Shown here piece by piece: positions 1 to 8,703 of a stretch of DNA of 64,000 bases. The notes beneath the pieces were generated by a model. That model searched no databases. It was not told the DNA's origin and saw only the letters and a list, made by a program, of their open reading frames with translations. Made by a program: the position numbers and the translations under genes. The DNA is taken from contig JAJQGU010000073.1 in assembly GCA_021200315.1 (NCBI GenBank), forward strand, positions 20,012 through 84,011, given 5' to 3'. Source of the DNA: Akkermansiaceae bacterium. Its GTDB lineage: Bacteria; Verrucomicrobiota; Verrucomicrobiia; Verrucomicrobiales; Akkermansiaceae. Position 1 is the first letter of the stretch. Each line of letters starts with the position of its first letter.

Positions 1-1
1 G

Positions 2-250
2 ACACTTGCGCCGTTCAGCGTTTCGGCCGTGATTCTTTCCATCGCTTCGCTGGACTACCTAGGGTTCGGCTTGCCGGACACTTGCGCAAGCTGGGGACGG
101 TTGCTCAATGACGGCCTTGCCAATCTTTCATCTCCGTGGATCGTCACTTCGGGCTTTGCCGCATTGGCGATCTCCCTTCTGCTCGTTACCTTCACAGGGG
201 AAGCAGTTCGGGAAGCATTTGATCCTAAAAGAATTTCATGTTACAAATGA
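2..250 (+). CDS. yejE: Peptide/microcin C-type ABC transporter permease (YejE-like), C-terminal part
   Basis: Only the last 82 codons are in the window; the frame is open from base 2. The visible part has the binding-protein-dependent permease region ending in LDYLGFGLP and a final GEAVREAFDP, which matches the end of YejE, the inner-membrane permease of the Yej importer. A hydrophobic helix (about FAALAISLLLVTF) precedes the end. Its TGA overlaps the ATG of the next gene (ATGA), so the binding protein is probably translationally coupled to it. Family call is from motif memory; assignment to Yej rather than Opp/Dpp rests on the next gene being YejA-like. Confidence 0.85.
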   Translation, partial: TLAPFSVSAVILSIASLDYLGFGLPDTCASWGRLLNDGLANLSSPWIVTSGFAALAISLLLVTFTGEAVREAFDPKRISCYK

Positions 251-2457
251 ATCTTCCGGGCCGTTCGTTTCTTCGCCTGCTTCCTTTCCTGCTTCTGCCG
301 GGGCTCTGTTCCTGCGGCGATTCAAAGAACGAACAGGGGTATGGCTGGAAACCTTCGGCAGATTCCGTGATGCCGCTTGCCTTTCCGCACGGAGAAGATG
401 GGGAGGGCGCACTGCCGGATTACGTGCGCGCTTGGCGCATGCCCCCCGGTTTTGCCGCCGCACAGGGCGCTCCCGATTTCCCCACCCGCTGGAATCGGCG
501 TGTGCGCCAGTGGGTGGCGGATGCTCTTGCAGAAGAGGACGCACGGGCCGCCCGTGCCGCTTCCTCCGCCGGGGACGGAAGTACGGCGGCGGAAGCGTCC
601 CGGAAACGCCGCGAACGGCTGCTTTCCCGCGCCGCCGGGCCGGATTACCTTCGCTTCCTCCCCAGCCGTGAACTTCCAGAGAATCTGACATGGGAAAGCA
701 ACTGGGGAGAACCTGACATCGGCGACCCCCGCGCCCGCAAAGGCGGCGTCATGCGCATCGCCTCCGCCCGCTCCTATCCGAACACCTTCCGAGTCATGGG
801 ACCGAACAGTGACAACAGCTTCAAAGGCATGCTGCACGACGACGTCAACATGGATCTCGTGATGATCCATCCCGGCACCGGACGGTTTATCCCTGGGTTG
901 GCCGATCGCTGGGCCATTGCCGACGGAGGAAGCACAGTTTACTTTCATATTGACGCCGCGGCCGCCTTTTCGGATGGACGCCCCGTGACCACGCGCGATT
1001 TCGTGGCGGCGCTTTTTCTGCGCACCTCGGAGCCCGCCGCCTCGTCCCGGTACACCAATTTATATCTTGCCACCATTTCGGGCATTACGATTTATGGGGA
1101 CAAGACGCTTGCCGTGCACTTCCCCGCGCCGAATCCCATGCCCTTGGCGAATGCCTGCATCCCCTGCGATCCCGCCCATTTTTACAGTGAATTCGGCCCA
1201 GATTTCGCGGAGAAATACCAGTGGCGCATTCCCCCCGTCACGGGCGGTTATGTGGCGGATCCCGAGGGGATCGTGTTCGGAAGACACATCCGCATGAAAC
1301 GCGTGCGCGAGTGGTGGGCCCGCGACCGCCGCTACACGCGTTACTCCTGCAATGTGGATTTCATTGACTACGCCTTTTACTCCGAGCTTCAGAAGATCAG
1401 GGAACTTTTCCGCATCGGTGAACTCGACGCCATCTCCGTCCGCGAACCGGAATACTGGTACGAGGGACTTGAAATCGCTGAAGTGCATCACGGCTACATC
1501 CGCCGCATCCAGTTTCACAACATCTGGCCGCGGTCACCTTATGGATTTTACTTGAATTGCTCGCGTCCTCCGTTCAACGACGTGAATATACGCTTGGGTT
1601 TTCAGCATTCGCTCAACATTGACCGTGTGATTGAAACCGTGTTCCGAGGGGACTATACACGCCTTCACACCAGCGCCACGGGATTCGGTGAGTTCACCAA
1701 CAATGAAATCCGAGCCCGCGAATATTCTCCGGCAAAAGCTCGGGAATACTTCGCCCGTGCTGGCTACACCGCTGTCGACAGGGATGGCCGGCTTTGCACC
1801 CCCGAAGGCAAGAGACTCGAGGCCGAGGTGTCGTGCATGCTCGATCCCTTCTACGCCAATTTCATGGCCATACTCAAGGAAGACGCCGCCCGATGCGGAC
1901 TTGAATTGCACGTGGAGCAGCTCGATAACACGGTGTTTTACCTCAAGACCATGGACAAAAAGGTGCAGGCCGCGGTATGGAACTGGGCTTTCACTCCGCC
2001 CATTCCCATCTTTCGGGAATACTTCCATTCGTCCCTCGCCTTCGATGAAGACGGCAGACCCGTCCTCGGCTCCAACAACATCACCGCCACAGCCGATGCT
2101 CAGATGGATCGTTTGCTGGATGACGAAACATTTGCCGTCACGGCCGAGGCGGCCCGCGATGCTTCCCGCGCCATTCAGCAACGTATACACGACCTCGGAG
2201 TCTGGGTGCCGGGGTGGACGACCACTTTCCGCCGTATTGCCTGCTGGCGCTGGGTACAGTGGCCGGACTGCCCAGGCAATCGGTTTTGTCCGCCCCGCTT
2301 CCACGATCCTCTCGACAGCCATCTCTATTGGATCGACGGAGATGAAAAGGAACGCACTTTTCGAGCCAAAGCGCGCGGGGAGCCTATGCCGGAGGAAGAA
2401 CTTCTCATCCCCGTTCCCGATACGGAAGGGCAGAGGGGCCCCGCCGATCGCGTTTAG
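247..2457 (+). CDS. yejA: Extracellular solute-binding lipoprotein, family 5 (YejA-like)
   Basis: Periplasmic substrate-binding component for a peptide importer, probably lipid-anchored. The ATG at 247 gives ATGA overlap with the upstream permease stop; an ATG three codons earlier is also possible. The N-terminus is a signal peptide ending LPGLCSC, with a plausible lipobox (LCS|C). A long N-terminal extension rich in Ala/Arg precedes the SBP_bac_5 fold, which begins near the LTWESNWGEP region typical of YejA. At about 736 residues it is longer than E. coli YejA (about 600). Downstream ATPases follow after 24 bases, forming one operon. The substrate could be oligopeptides or microcin C-like compounds; the sequence alone does not decide. 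Confidence 0.88.
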   Translation: MNLPGRSFLRLLPFLLLPGLCSCGDSKNEQGYGWKPSADSVMPLAFPHGEDGEGALPDYVRAWRMPPGFAAAQGAPDFPTRWNRRVRQWVADALAEEDARAARAASSAGDGSTAAEASRKRRERLLSRAAGPDYLRFLPSRELPENLTWESNWGEPDIGDPRARKGGVMRIASARSYPNTFRVMGPNSDNSFKGMLHDDVNMDLVMIHPGTGRFIPGLADRWAIADGGSTVYFHIDAAAAFSDGRPVTTRDFVAALFLRTSEPAASSRYTNLYLATISGITIYGDKTLAVHFPAPNPMPLANACIPCDPAHFYSEFGPDFAEKYQWRIPPVTGGYVADPEGIVFGRHIRMKRVREWWARDRRYTRYSCNVDFIDYAFYSELQKIRELFRIGELDAISVREPEYWYEGLEIAEVHHGYIRRIQFHNIWPRSPYGFYLNCSRPPFNDVNIRLGFQHSLNIDRVIETVFRGDYTRLHTSATGFGEFTNNEIRAREYSPAKAREYFARAGYTAVDRDGRLCTPEGKRLEAEVSCMLDPFYANFMAILKEDAARCGLELHVEQLDNTVFYLKTMDKKVQAAVWNWAFTPPIPIFREYFHSSLAFDEDGRPVLGSNNITATADAQMDRLLDDETFAVTAEAARDASRAIQQRIHDLGVWVPGWTTTFRRIACWRWVQWPDCPGNRFCPPRFHDPLDSHLYWIDGDEKERTFRAKARGEPMPEEELLIPVPDTEGQRGPADRV

Positions 2458-2481
2458 AAATCCCCACTCCGGAAAATATTC

Positions 2482-3456
2482 ATGAAAACTCTCCTTTCTA
2501 TTCGCAATCTCATCACGGCATTCCAGACAGGGAACTCCCTGCTCACCGCAGTGGATGGCGTTAGTCTCGATGTCCCCGAGGGCTCTTGCGTGGGTATTGT
2601 AGGGGAATCCGGCTGCGGGAAGAGCGTTGCGGCCATGTCCATCGTACGCCTGCTTCCCCGGCCTGCCGGGCGCATCCTCGGCGGAAGCATCAAGTTTGAA
2701 GGCCGCGATCTTGTCCCGCTCTCTTCCGATGAGATGAATGCCGTCCGAGGCGGGCGCATCGGCGTCATTTTCCAAGAACCCATGACGGCGCTGAATCCCG
2801 TGCACACCATAGGGCGCCAAATTGCCGAACCTCTCATGATCCACAATGGAATGAACTCCGGCGAAGCCCTTTCCGCGGCTGAAGATATCCTTCGCCGCGT
2901 CCGGATACCGGATCCCGTGAGGAGGCTCTCCGAGTATCCCCACCAGCTCTCCGGCGGCATGAGACAGCGCGTCGTGATCGCCATCGCCCTGGCGTGCAAC
3001 CCCCGGCTCATCATTGCCGATGAACCCACCACCGCACTCGATGTCACCGTGCAGGCGCAAGTGCTCTCCCTTCTTCGTGAGCTGAGAGAAGAGAGCGGTT
3101 CGGCCTGCCTTCTCATCACTCATGACATGGGCGTCATTGCACAGCAGTGCGACCGCGTGGCCGTGATGTATGCGGGGCGCATTGTCGAACTGGCTGATGT
3201 GGGCGAGCTTTTCTCGCATCCGCGTCACGCATATACACAAGGGCTTCTGCGGTCTATCCCATCGATGTCTCTCCCCCGCAAAACGCGTCTCTTCACCATC
3301 CCCGGCCACGTCGCGCCTCTCGATGAGCTGGTCGGGGGATGCCGTTTCTGTCAGCGTATGGGGCGTGCGGGTGAGACTCTTCATCGGCGGCCCCTCCTTA
3401 CCGAAATAAGCCCCGGCCACTGGGTCGAGGCCTGCCCCCTTTGTCTGTTGCCATGA
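2482..3456 (+). CDS. Peptide ABC transporter ATP-binding protein (DppD/YejF N-half type)
   Basis: Cytoplasmic ATPase of the importer. Visible motifs in order: Walker A GESGCGKS (about residue 41), Q-loop FQEPMTALNP, signature LSGGM, Walker B LIIADEPTTALD, switch His in LITHDMG. The C-terminus carries the oligopeptide-transporter extension with a Cys-rich segment (CRFCQRMGRAG). At 324 residues it is a single ABC unit. In E. coli the equivalent YejF is one polypeptide with two ABC domains, so this system is split. The TGA overlaps the next start by ATGA. Confidence 0.92.
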   Translation: MKTLLSIRNLITAFQTGNSLLTAVDGVSLDVPEGSCVGIVGESGCGKSVAAMSIVRLLPRPAGRILGGSIKFEGRDLVPLSSDEMNAVRGGRIGVIFQEPMTALNPVHTIGRQIAEPLMIHNGMNSGEALSAAEDILRRVRIPDPVRRLSEYPHQLSGGMRQRVVIAIALACNPRLIIADEPTTALDVTVQAQVLSLLRELREESGSACLLITHDMGVIAQQCDRVAVMYAGRIVELADVGELFSHPRHAYTQGLLRSIPSMSLPRKTRLFTIPGHVAPLDELVGGCRFCQRMGRAGETLHRRPLLTEISPGHWVEACPLCLLP

Positions 3457-4487
3457 ACGCATCCATCGCCTGTCAGCCGATTTTGCTGCGCGTCGAGCAC
3501 CTCCGAACACTCCTTCCTGTGCGCACGGGGATCTTCGGCCGGACCACCGATTGGGTGCGGGCTGTAGACGACATCAGTTTCGAGCTTTCTCCCGGTGAAA
3601 CCATCGGTCTTGTGGGTGAGTCCGGCTGTGGGAAATCCACCCTCGGACGCACACTCGTGCGCCTGTTGAAACCAGCTTCAGGCCGCGTTCTCTTCCGAGA
3701 CATCGATATCGCCGCCATGAGTGAACGCCGTCTGCGGCCGCTGCGAAGGCACATTCAGATGGTTTTTCAGGATCCGTCGGATTCCCTGGATCAGCGCATG
3801 AGCATCGGCCAGATTGTCGCCGAACCTCTCGTGATCAGGAAAATCGGCTCCCCCGGCGAACGCCGGCGCCTCGTGCTTTCGCTCTTGGAGCGCGTGGGGC
3901 TGCCCACCGGCGCGGCGGACCGCTTCCCGTTTGAATTTTCGGGTGGACAGCGCCAGCGCATCGGCATAGCCCGTGCGCTGGCTCTCAGTCCTGAAATTCT
4001 GATCTTGGATGAGCCTGTCTCCGCCCTCGATGTTTCCGTGCGTTCACAGATCCTGAATCTGCTGCTTGACCTGCAGGAGGAGAGAAACCTCGCCTACTTG
4101 TTCGTTTCGCATGATTTATCTGTGGTCCATCACGTCTCGGACCGAATTCTGGTCATGTATCTCGGCCGGATTGTCGAGAGCGCGCCGGCGGACGAGCTCT
4201 GCAGGCATCCGCTTCACGCCTATACCAAAGCTCTGCTGACTGCCGTCCCTAAAGCGGATCCATCATATCGCAGCGTGCCTCCCCCCCTTTCCGGCGATAT
4301 TCCGTCCGCTCTCGATCCTCCGTCGGGTTCCGCATTCGGATACCGCATCAATCATCCACGTTATCCGGAAACCAAGACCATGGATCTGACTCCCGTGGAA
4401 ATCTCTCCCGGCCACTATGTCGCTCCTGATCCCTGCGCTCTCGCGGAAGAGGATTGGAACAAAATAAAGCCCGCCGACCTGTTGTAG
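3453..4487 (+). CDS. Peptide ABC transporter ATP-binding protein (DppF/YejF C-half type)
   Basis: Second ATPase of the importer. Motifs: Walker A GESGCGKS, Q-loop FQDPSDSLDQ, signature FSGGQ, Walker B ILILDEPVSALD, H-loop FVSHDLSVV, then the oligopeptide C-terminal extension. The ORF track starts at a TTG (3441), but the ATG at 3453 forms an exact ATGA overlap with the preceding stop and is preferred. With its partner it would form the heterodimeric nucleotide-binding pair that drives uptake through YejB/YejE (YejB lies outside the window). A perfect 7-bp hairpin lies about 75 bases after the stop. Confidence 0.92.
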   Translation: MNASIACQPILLRVEHLRTLLPVRTGIFGRTTDWVRAVDDISFELSPGETIGLVGESGCGKSTLGRTLVRLLKPASGRVLFRDIDIAAMSERRLRPLRRHIQMVFQDPSDSLDQRMSIGQIVAEPLVIRKIGSPGERRRLVLSLLERVGLPTGAADRFPFEFSGGQRQRIGIARALALSPEILILDEPVSALDVSVRSQILNLLLDLQEERNLAYLFVSHDLSVVHHVSDRILVMYLGRIVESAPADELCRHPLHAYTKALLTAVPKADPSYRSVPPPLSGDIPSALDPPSGSAFGYRINHPRYPETKTMDLTPVEISPGHYVAPDPCALAEEDWNKIKPADLL

Positions 4488-4536
4488 ATCACGTCGGCAT
4501 GCGGAAATCATGCGCTCAATATGCCCGTAACGAGTG

Positions 4537-4610
4537 TATAATATGTTTGACCACAGGAGGGAGCCCGCGTTCGGTCTGCCGCGGGCAACGACTTTCCGAG
4601 AGCTTTCGGA
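4537..4610 (+). ncRNA. Candidate structured RNA or leader between the yej operon and the TIGR04073 gene
   Basis: A TATAAT (4537-4542) is followed by two hairpins: GCCCGCG/CGCGGGC with a 10-base loop (4563-4586) and TCCGA/TCGGA (4595-4610). No convincing -35 element or poly-U terminator is visible. The first hairpin could simply be a weak terminator for the yej operon. No known RNA family is recognised. Confidence 0.25.
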
Positions 4611-4652
4611 CAAGGGGAAATGGAAATATTTTGAGCCGATCTCAGTTTTTGC

Positions 4653-4681
4653 TTGCGTTTGAAGCGGGAAAATGCTATTTA
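4653..4681 (+). promoter_or_regulatory. Promoter of the TIGR04073 gene, near-leaderless
   Basis: TTGCGT (4653-4658), 17-base spacer, TATTTA (4676-4681). The start codon lies 9 bases after the -10, so the predicted leader is about 3 bases. Confidence 0.5.
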
Positions 4682-4690
4682 AAATCCACC

Positions 4691-5125
4691 ATGAAGCGCA
4701 CAGTTCTTTCAGCTCTGATTCTCTTGGGCACAGCGGCCGCGGCGTATGCCGACATTCAGGCTCCTCCCGCCTCGGAATATACGGCCACCCGCAAACTTGG
4801 CCGGGCCTTGGGCAATATTATTTATGCCGTCGAGGAGATCCCCACCACGATGGTTCGCTGGAATTCGAATGAGGGGGATTATGCGGGCTGGTCCGTGGGC
4901 ATTGTAGAGGGTTTTTCCCGCACATTTGAACGCATTGGCTATGGCTTTTATGAATTGGTGACTTTCTGGGCTCCCACCTACAAATGCACTTATCGTCCTC
5001 CTTATCAGGGCAGCTGCGGCCGCAACGGCCTCCGGGAATACAATACGTGGTCCGGCTTTACGGAATTTCCGCAGGAGCTGGGATTTCAAAGCTATTACCG
5101 ATATTCTCGAGTGACGACTGATTGA
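4691..5125 (+). CDS. Exosortase system-associated protein, TIGR04073 family
   Basis: Small exported protein of about 144 residues. The ATG at 4691 opens a clear signal peptide (ILLGTAAAAYA), and the mature part has the family pattern: KLGRALGNI, EIPTT, AGWSVGIVEG, and GYGFYELVTFWAP. This family is known from genomes with exosortase/PEP-CTERM sorting, mostly Verrucomicrobiota and relatives, but its function is unknown. The track ORF begins 79 codons upstream; that extension ignores the signal peptide and the promoter and is rejected. No exosortase is in this window. Confidence 0.8.
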   Translation: MKRTVLSALILLGTAAAAYADIQAPPASEYTATRKLGRALGNIIYAVEEIPTTMVRWNSNEGDYAGWSVGIVEGFSRTFERIGYGFYELVTFWAPTYKCTYRPPYQGSCGRNGLREYNTWSGFTEFPQELGFQSYYRYSRVTTD

Positions 5126-5189
5126 TGGCTTTCATGGCCGCTTTCGGGAAATATTTTGCTGTATAATTATAATGCGCTGAGAGAGGTAA

Positions 5190-5975
5190 ATGATTTTCCG
5201 GCAGATCCGTGGCGCCACAAGCATTATCACGTTTAAAGGCAAGAAATTTTTAATTGATCCGTTTCTTGCTCCGAGAGGAACAGTGCCTTCTGTTCCTTCT
5301 CCGTACAATGACTCACCCAATCCGTTGGTAGATTTGCCCGTTCCTGTCAGCGAGATAATTGCGGTGGATGCGGTCATTGTTACTCATATGCATCATTTTG
5401 ACCATTTTGATGATTGCGCCGCCAAGGCTTTGCCTGAAGGCATGCCAATGTTTGTCCAATCCGAAAAAGAGAGCGGGGATATGCGCAACTTGGGCTTTGC
5501 GGACGTGACGGTGCTGACAGAGAGGGGTGTGAACTTTCAGGATGTGACACTCTATCGGACAGATGCCTTGCATGGAGATGGAGTGACTGCGGCCTACTAT
5601 TACAGAAAATACGGTTTCCCTTCCGATGCTTGTGGAGTTGTGTTCAAAGCACTGGGGGAAAAGGTGTTCTATGTGGCGGGCGATACGCTTTGGTATGATG
5701 GTGTGCGTCGGGCCATCGAGAAGCATACCCCTGAGATCATTGCCCTAAACGCTGCCAATGCTCAGATGTATGACGGCACGCCAATTCTTATGGGAGTGGA
5801 TGGTGTAAAAGAAGTCGCATTGGCAGCTCCCGATGCCGTTCTCATTGCTACTCACATGGATGCGGTCAATCATGCCCGTTTAAGCCGGCGAGGCTTGAGG
5901 AAATTCGCAAAAGTTGCCGGATTGGAACAGCGGCTTTACATACCAGAGGATGGAGAATCCGTTTCCTTTTGTTGA
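5190..5975 (+). CDS. MBL-fold metallo-hydrolase, UlaG-like
   Basis: Cytoplasmic metallo-beta-lactamase-fold hydrolase of 261 residues. The metal-binding motif is HMHHFDHFD (about residues 67-75), followed by a later GDTLWYDG (metal-bridging Asp) and a histidine in ATHMDAVNHA. This pattern is usual for the UlaG/YtnP-like group, whose substrates vary. It has a purine-rich ribosome site (GAGAGG) 5 bases before ATG and TATAAT boxes at 5162-5173. A good terminator follows. Specific substrate unknown. Confidence 0.85.
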   Translation: MIFRQIRGATSIITFKGKKFLIDPFLAPRGTVPSVPSPYNDSPNPLVDLPVPVSEIIAVDAVIVTHMHHFDHFDDCAAKALPEGMPMFVQSEKESGDMRNLGFADVTVLTERGVNFQDVTLYRTDALHGDGVTAAYYYRKYGFPSDACGVVFKALGEKVFYVAGDTLWYDGVRRAIEKHTPEIIALNAANAQMYDGTPILMGVDGVKEVALAAPDAVLIATHMDAVNHARLSRRGLRKFAKVAGLEQRLYIPEDGESVSFC

Positions 5976-6305
5976 CCGTGAGTCAGAGCCCGGCAGGATT
6001 TCTGTCGGGGCTCGTTTTTACTTGGGCAGGGACGTGTAAGTGAGGAAAGGGGACTGAGTTCACATCAGAGACAATGGCTTATTTAAAGGCTCAAGCGGAA
6101 TTTGATTTGCGGGAGGAAAGGGAGCTCAGCCGCCTTCGGATTTGGGGGCTGTTTGGAAGCCATATTCCGTAATAACGTTAGGGTGAGACCGTTCCAATGT
6201 ATAAACCGTTTATGTCGGCATATTCTGCGAACGTGGCGCATTCTGTCACGGAGAAGGCTTTTTTCGATTCAGAGACGCTTTCCGGCAATTCTAGGCGGGT
6301 GTGCC
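5976..6305. other. 330-base gap: terminator followed by an undecided leader for the LysR gene
   Basis: The left 45 bases hold the terminator of the MBL gene. The rest is AT-richer non-coding sequence. One frame stays open into the LysR gene from 6102, but its translation (Cys- and Arg-rich, low complexity) does not look like protein. No convincing promoter with both hexamers was found. Confidence 0.5.
5986..6019 (+). terminator. Rho-independent terminator after the MBL hydrolase
   Basis: GAGCCC ... GGGCTC stem closing an internal GGCAG/CTGTC stretch, followed immediately by GTTTTT. Confidence 0.7.
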
Positions 6306-7217
6306 ATGTTTGAGAGTCTTTTCCAAGACCGTGGCCTGTCGCTCGATCGGTTGAGAACTCTCGCAGAGGTCTCTCGCGCCGGCTCGATCGTCGGCGCCGC
6401 CCCGGGAGACGCCTCCCGTCAGAGCCTTTTTTCGCGCCAGATCAAGGAGCTGGAGGAGTTTTTCGGGGTATCTCTCGCGTATCGTGCGGGCAGAAAGCTC
6501 AAGCTCACCAAGGAGGGCAGGGAGCTTGTGGCCGTTTCCAATGAGTTCTTTGTCGCTCTGGGAGATTTTCGCCGCCGCACGAAGAATGCGGCTTGTCATT
6601 TCATCATCGGCAGCGGGGAGAGCCTCCTTGCCTGGCTGGTCGCTCCGGCGCTGTCTTCTCCTGAGTTGCGCGGACAGCAGGCATCCCTTTCGTATCGCAA
6701 TATGCGCAGCCGCGAAGTGGCCGGTGCGTTGATCGACATGGAAATCGATCTCGGTATCTTGAGACGGGATGTCCTTCCGTCTTCCGTATTGGAAAGCCGG
6801 GAGGCGCCCGCTGTTTCGTATGCGCTTTACGTCCCCCGTGAAATGATGCCGGAAAAGGCCGACTTCGAGTGGCTGATCCGGAATCGCCCCGTGGTGTCGC
6901 TTGACGAGACCACCGCTTTTTACAAAAAACTTTCGGGAAATCTTGCGGGCGCGGGGCTTCAAATAACCTCATTCAGCGGAACGCCGTCATTCACTTGCGC
7001 CGCGTCAATGATGAAAAGCCGCGCCTTTGCGGCGATACTGCCCGATCTGGCCGAGATTGATCTTGATGAATCCTTTGTCAGAGTGGAACATCCATTGTTC
7101 CATGCCCTTCACCGCGATCTTGTGATCGCTTGGAATCCCCGCCTTCTGCGGGTGCGCCCCGGTGTGGAGAGATTCATCAATGCCTTCCACGAAGCCATCA
7201 GGAAGAGGGGCGCGTGA
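6306..7217 (+). CDS. LysR-family transcriptional regulator
   Basis: 303 residues. The N-terminal winged helix-turn-helix is visible (LDRLRTLAEVSRAGSI ... SRQIKELEEFFGVSLAYRAGR), followed by a LysR-substrate-like effector domain. The HTH recognition segment is atypical (AAPGDASRQSLFSRQ, with a short insertion relative to the usual AAxxLxxSQPAVSxQI). The ATG at 6306 places the HTH at the normal distance from the N-terminus; the longer ORF from 6102 is not supported. LysR proteins usually regulate a divergent neighbour, but the upstream gene here is codirectional, so its target is unknown. Confidence 0.85.
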   Translation: MFESLFQDRGLSLDRLRTLAEVSRAGSIVGAAPGDASRQSLFSRQIKELEEFFGVSLAYRAGRKLKLTKEGRELVAVSNEFFVALGDFRRRTKNAACHFIIGSGESLLAWLVAPALSSPELRGQQASLSYRNMRSREVAGALIDMEIDLGILRRDVLPSSVLESREAPAVSYALYVPREMMPEKADFEWLIRNRPVVSLDETTAFYKKLSGNLAGAGLQITSFSGTPSFTCAASMMKSRAFAAILPDLAEIDLDESFVRVEHPLFHALHRDLVIAWNPRLLRVRPGVERFINAFHEAIRKRGA

Positions 7218-7259
7218 CCTGATGCGCCGTTACAGACCCGCCTGTCGGGGACAGAGGCT

Positions 7260-8483
7260 TTATTGGGGCAGATTCTGCTGCTGTCGGCGCTGGATTCGGC
7301 GGTGACTCTCTGCCGCCTTGAAGTTGTAGACTGGTTTGAGGATGCAGCGGGTTTCCACACTATCGCCGATGTGGTTGAGAATGTCCTCCATGCTTTTGTA
7401 GGCCATGGGCGCCTCATCGAGCGTCTCGGGGCAGACGGAGCTGGTATAGATCCCTTGCATGGAGCCGCGAAAGTCCTCCATGGTGAGGTGTTCCAAGGCG
7501 GCGGTGCGGCTCATCACACGTCCTGCGCCGTGTGGGGCGGATTGATTCCAGTCTTCATTGCCGAGACCTGTGCCGAGAATGCAGCCGTCCCTCATGTTGA
7601 GGGGGATGAGCAGCCGCTCATTCTTCTTTGCGGAGATTGCCCCCTTGCGCACGATGTTCGATTCGTGGTCAATGTAGTTATGGATCGTGTGGAATTGATC
7701 CTGCACCTCCCATCCCATGCGTTCGACAATCGTGCGTGCGATGAGCTCCCGGTTCCGGTTGGCGAACATCTGGCAGATTTTCATGTCATGCAGATAGCGC
7801 ATACGAGCCTCTCCTTCGAGGTAGCAGAGCGCGGCAGGAATTGACGCAGGGGGCTCGATGGCGTCAATGGCCGCTTGAATTTCTGTGCGGCGGCCCGCGG
7901 CGCGGTATTCAGCAATGAGCGCCTTCACGAATTCGAGATAACGGGTATTCCCATGAAGAGTGACGACGGCCTCCTTTTGATAGAGATCCGCCACTTGTTT
8001 TCCGAGATTTCTGCTGCCCGTATGGATGATGAGGTACATATTCCCTTCTTCATCACGATCGAGCTCGATAAAATGATTGCCCCCGCCCAGGCTGCCGAGG
8101 CTTCGGCGGAGGTAGTCGGGTTTACTGAGCAGGGCTTTGCAGTGCATGGCTTCGAGCTCGTCGAAGGCGTCAAGCTCGTTTCGGTTCACTGCAAATCCCG
8201 AGGGGACGTTTCGACGGATGGTATCATCGAGTTCGGCGAGGTCAGCCTGCAATTTGCCGAGGCATGTGCAGAGCATTCCGCAGCCGATGTCCACACCCAC
8301 GATATTGGGAATCACCTTTTCTCCCAAATCCGCGGTAAAACCGATCACACAACCCTTGCCTGCATGAACGTCGGGCATGATGCGCACCTTGCAGTCGGAA
8401 AAGGCCGGCTGCTCCATGAGCGCGTCGATCTGTCTGCGGGACTTTTCATCGATCTGCTCGGCGAATATTTTGAGATCCTTCAT
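7260..8483 (-). CDS. rtcB: RNA-splicing ligase RtcB
   Basis: 3'-phosphate/2',3'-cyclic phosphate to 5'-OH RNA ligase, GTP- and Mn-dependent, acting in RNA repair. 407 residues, the usual size of the short bacterial form. Motifs in order: DVHAGKGCVIGFTA, GVDIGCGML (metal-binding Cys), GGGNHFIEL, HTGSRNLGK, and SAPHGAGRVMSR containing the guanylylated histidine. No archease, RtcA or RtcR gene is adjacent. It has its own promoter with the -10 hexamer exactly 6 bases before ATG. Confidence 0.96.
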   Translation of the reverse strand: MKDLKIFAEQIDEKSRRQIDALMEQPAFSDCKVRIMPDVHAGKGCVIGFTADLGEKVIPNIVGVDIGCGMLCTCLGKLQADLAELDDTIRRNVPSGFAVNRNELDAFDELEAMHCKALLSKPDYLRRSLGSLGGGNHFIELDRDEEGNMYLIIHTGSRNLGKQVADLYQKEAVVTLHGNTRYLEFVKALIAEYRAAGRRTEIQAAIDAIEPPASIPAALCYLEGEARMRYLHDMKICQMFANRNRELIARTIVERMGWEVQDQFHTIHNYIDHESNIVRKGAISAKKNERLLIPLNMRDGCILGTGLGNEDWNQSAPHGAGRVMSRTAALEHLTMEDFRGSMQGIYTSSVCPETLDEAPMAYKSMEDILNHIGDSVETRCILKPVYNFKAAESHRRIQRRQQQNLPQ

Positions 8484-8489
8484 GGAAAT

Positions 8490-8518
8490 AATCTACGGCA
8501 GTTTCCCGCAAATATCCA
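8490..8518 (-). promoter_or_regulatory. Promoter of rtcB, leaderless
   Basis: On the minus strand TGGATA, 17-base spacer, TAGATT; the ATG begins 6 bases after the -10, so transcription is predicted to start at or next to the A of ATG. Confidence 0.5.
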
Positions 8519-8662
8519 TGCCGATTTTTTCAGGAAGTCTTACTCCAAAGTCATGAACTGGCAAAAGAACGGGAGAGTGAAAACACGCTGCCGTAGAGGG
8601 ATGCCGAATCGTGGAATATCCTCCGCTCTTGGAGAACATCAGACTGCCTGTTGAAGAAATGA

Positions 8663-8690
8663 TTGACATGAAACTCACTCCTGCTACAAT
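8663..8690 (+). promoter_or_regulatory. Promoter of the small exported protein gene
   Basis: Consensus TTGACA (8663-8668), 16-base spacer, TACAAT (8685-8690). The start codon at 8704 lies 13 bases after the -10. This promoter also rules out the earlier in-frame ATG at 8668, which lies inside it. Confidence 0.75.
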
Positions 8691-8703
8691 TCCCCTTTGC
8701 ATC

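Noticed and set aside
1534-3510. 658-codon minus-strand ORF across yejA and the first ATPase
   Set aside because: Shadow of GC-rich coding sequence. The plus-strand genes have full families and motifs; the shadow has none.
4281-4287. C7 run in the second Yej ATPase
   Set aside because: Short, within a normal coding frame; not long enough to argue for phase variation.
6102-6305. N-terminal extension of the LysR gene
   Set aside because: Translation is Cys/Arg-rich and unlike any LysR N-terminus; the HTH begins normally from the ATG at 6306.
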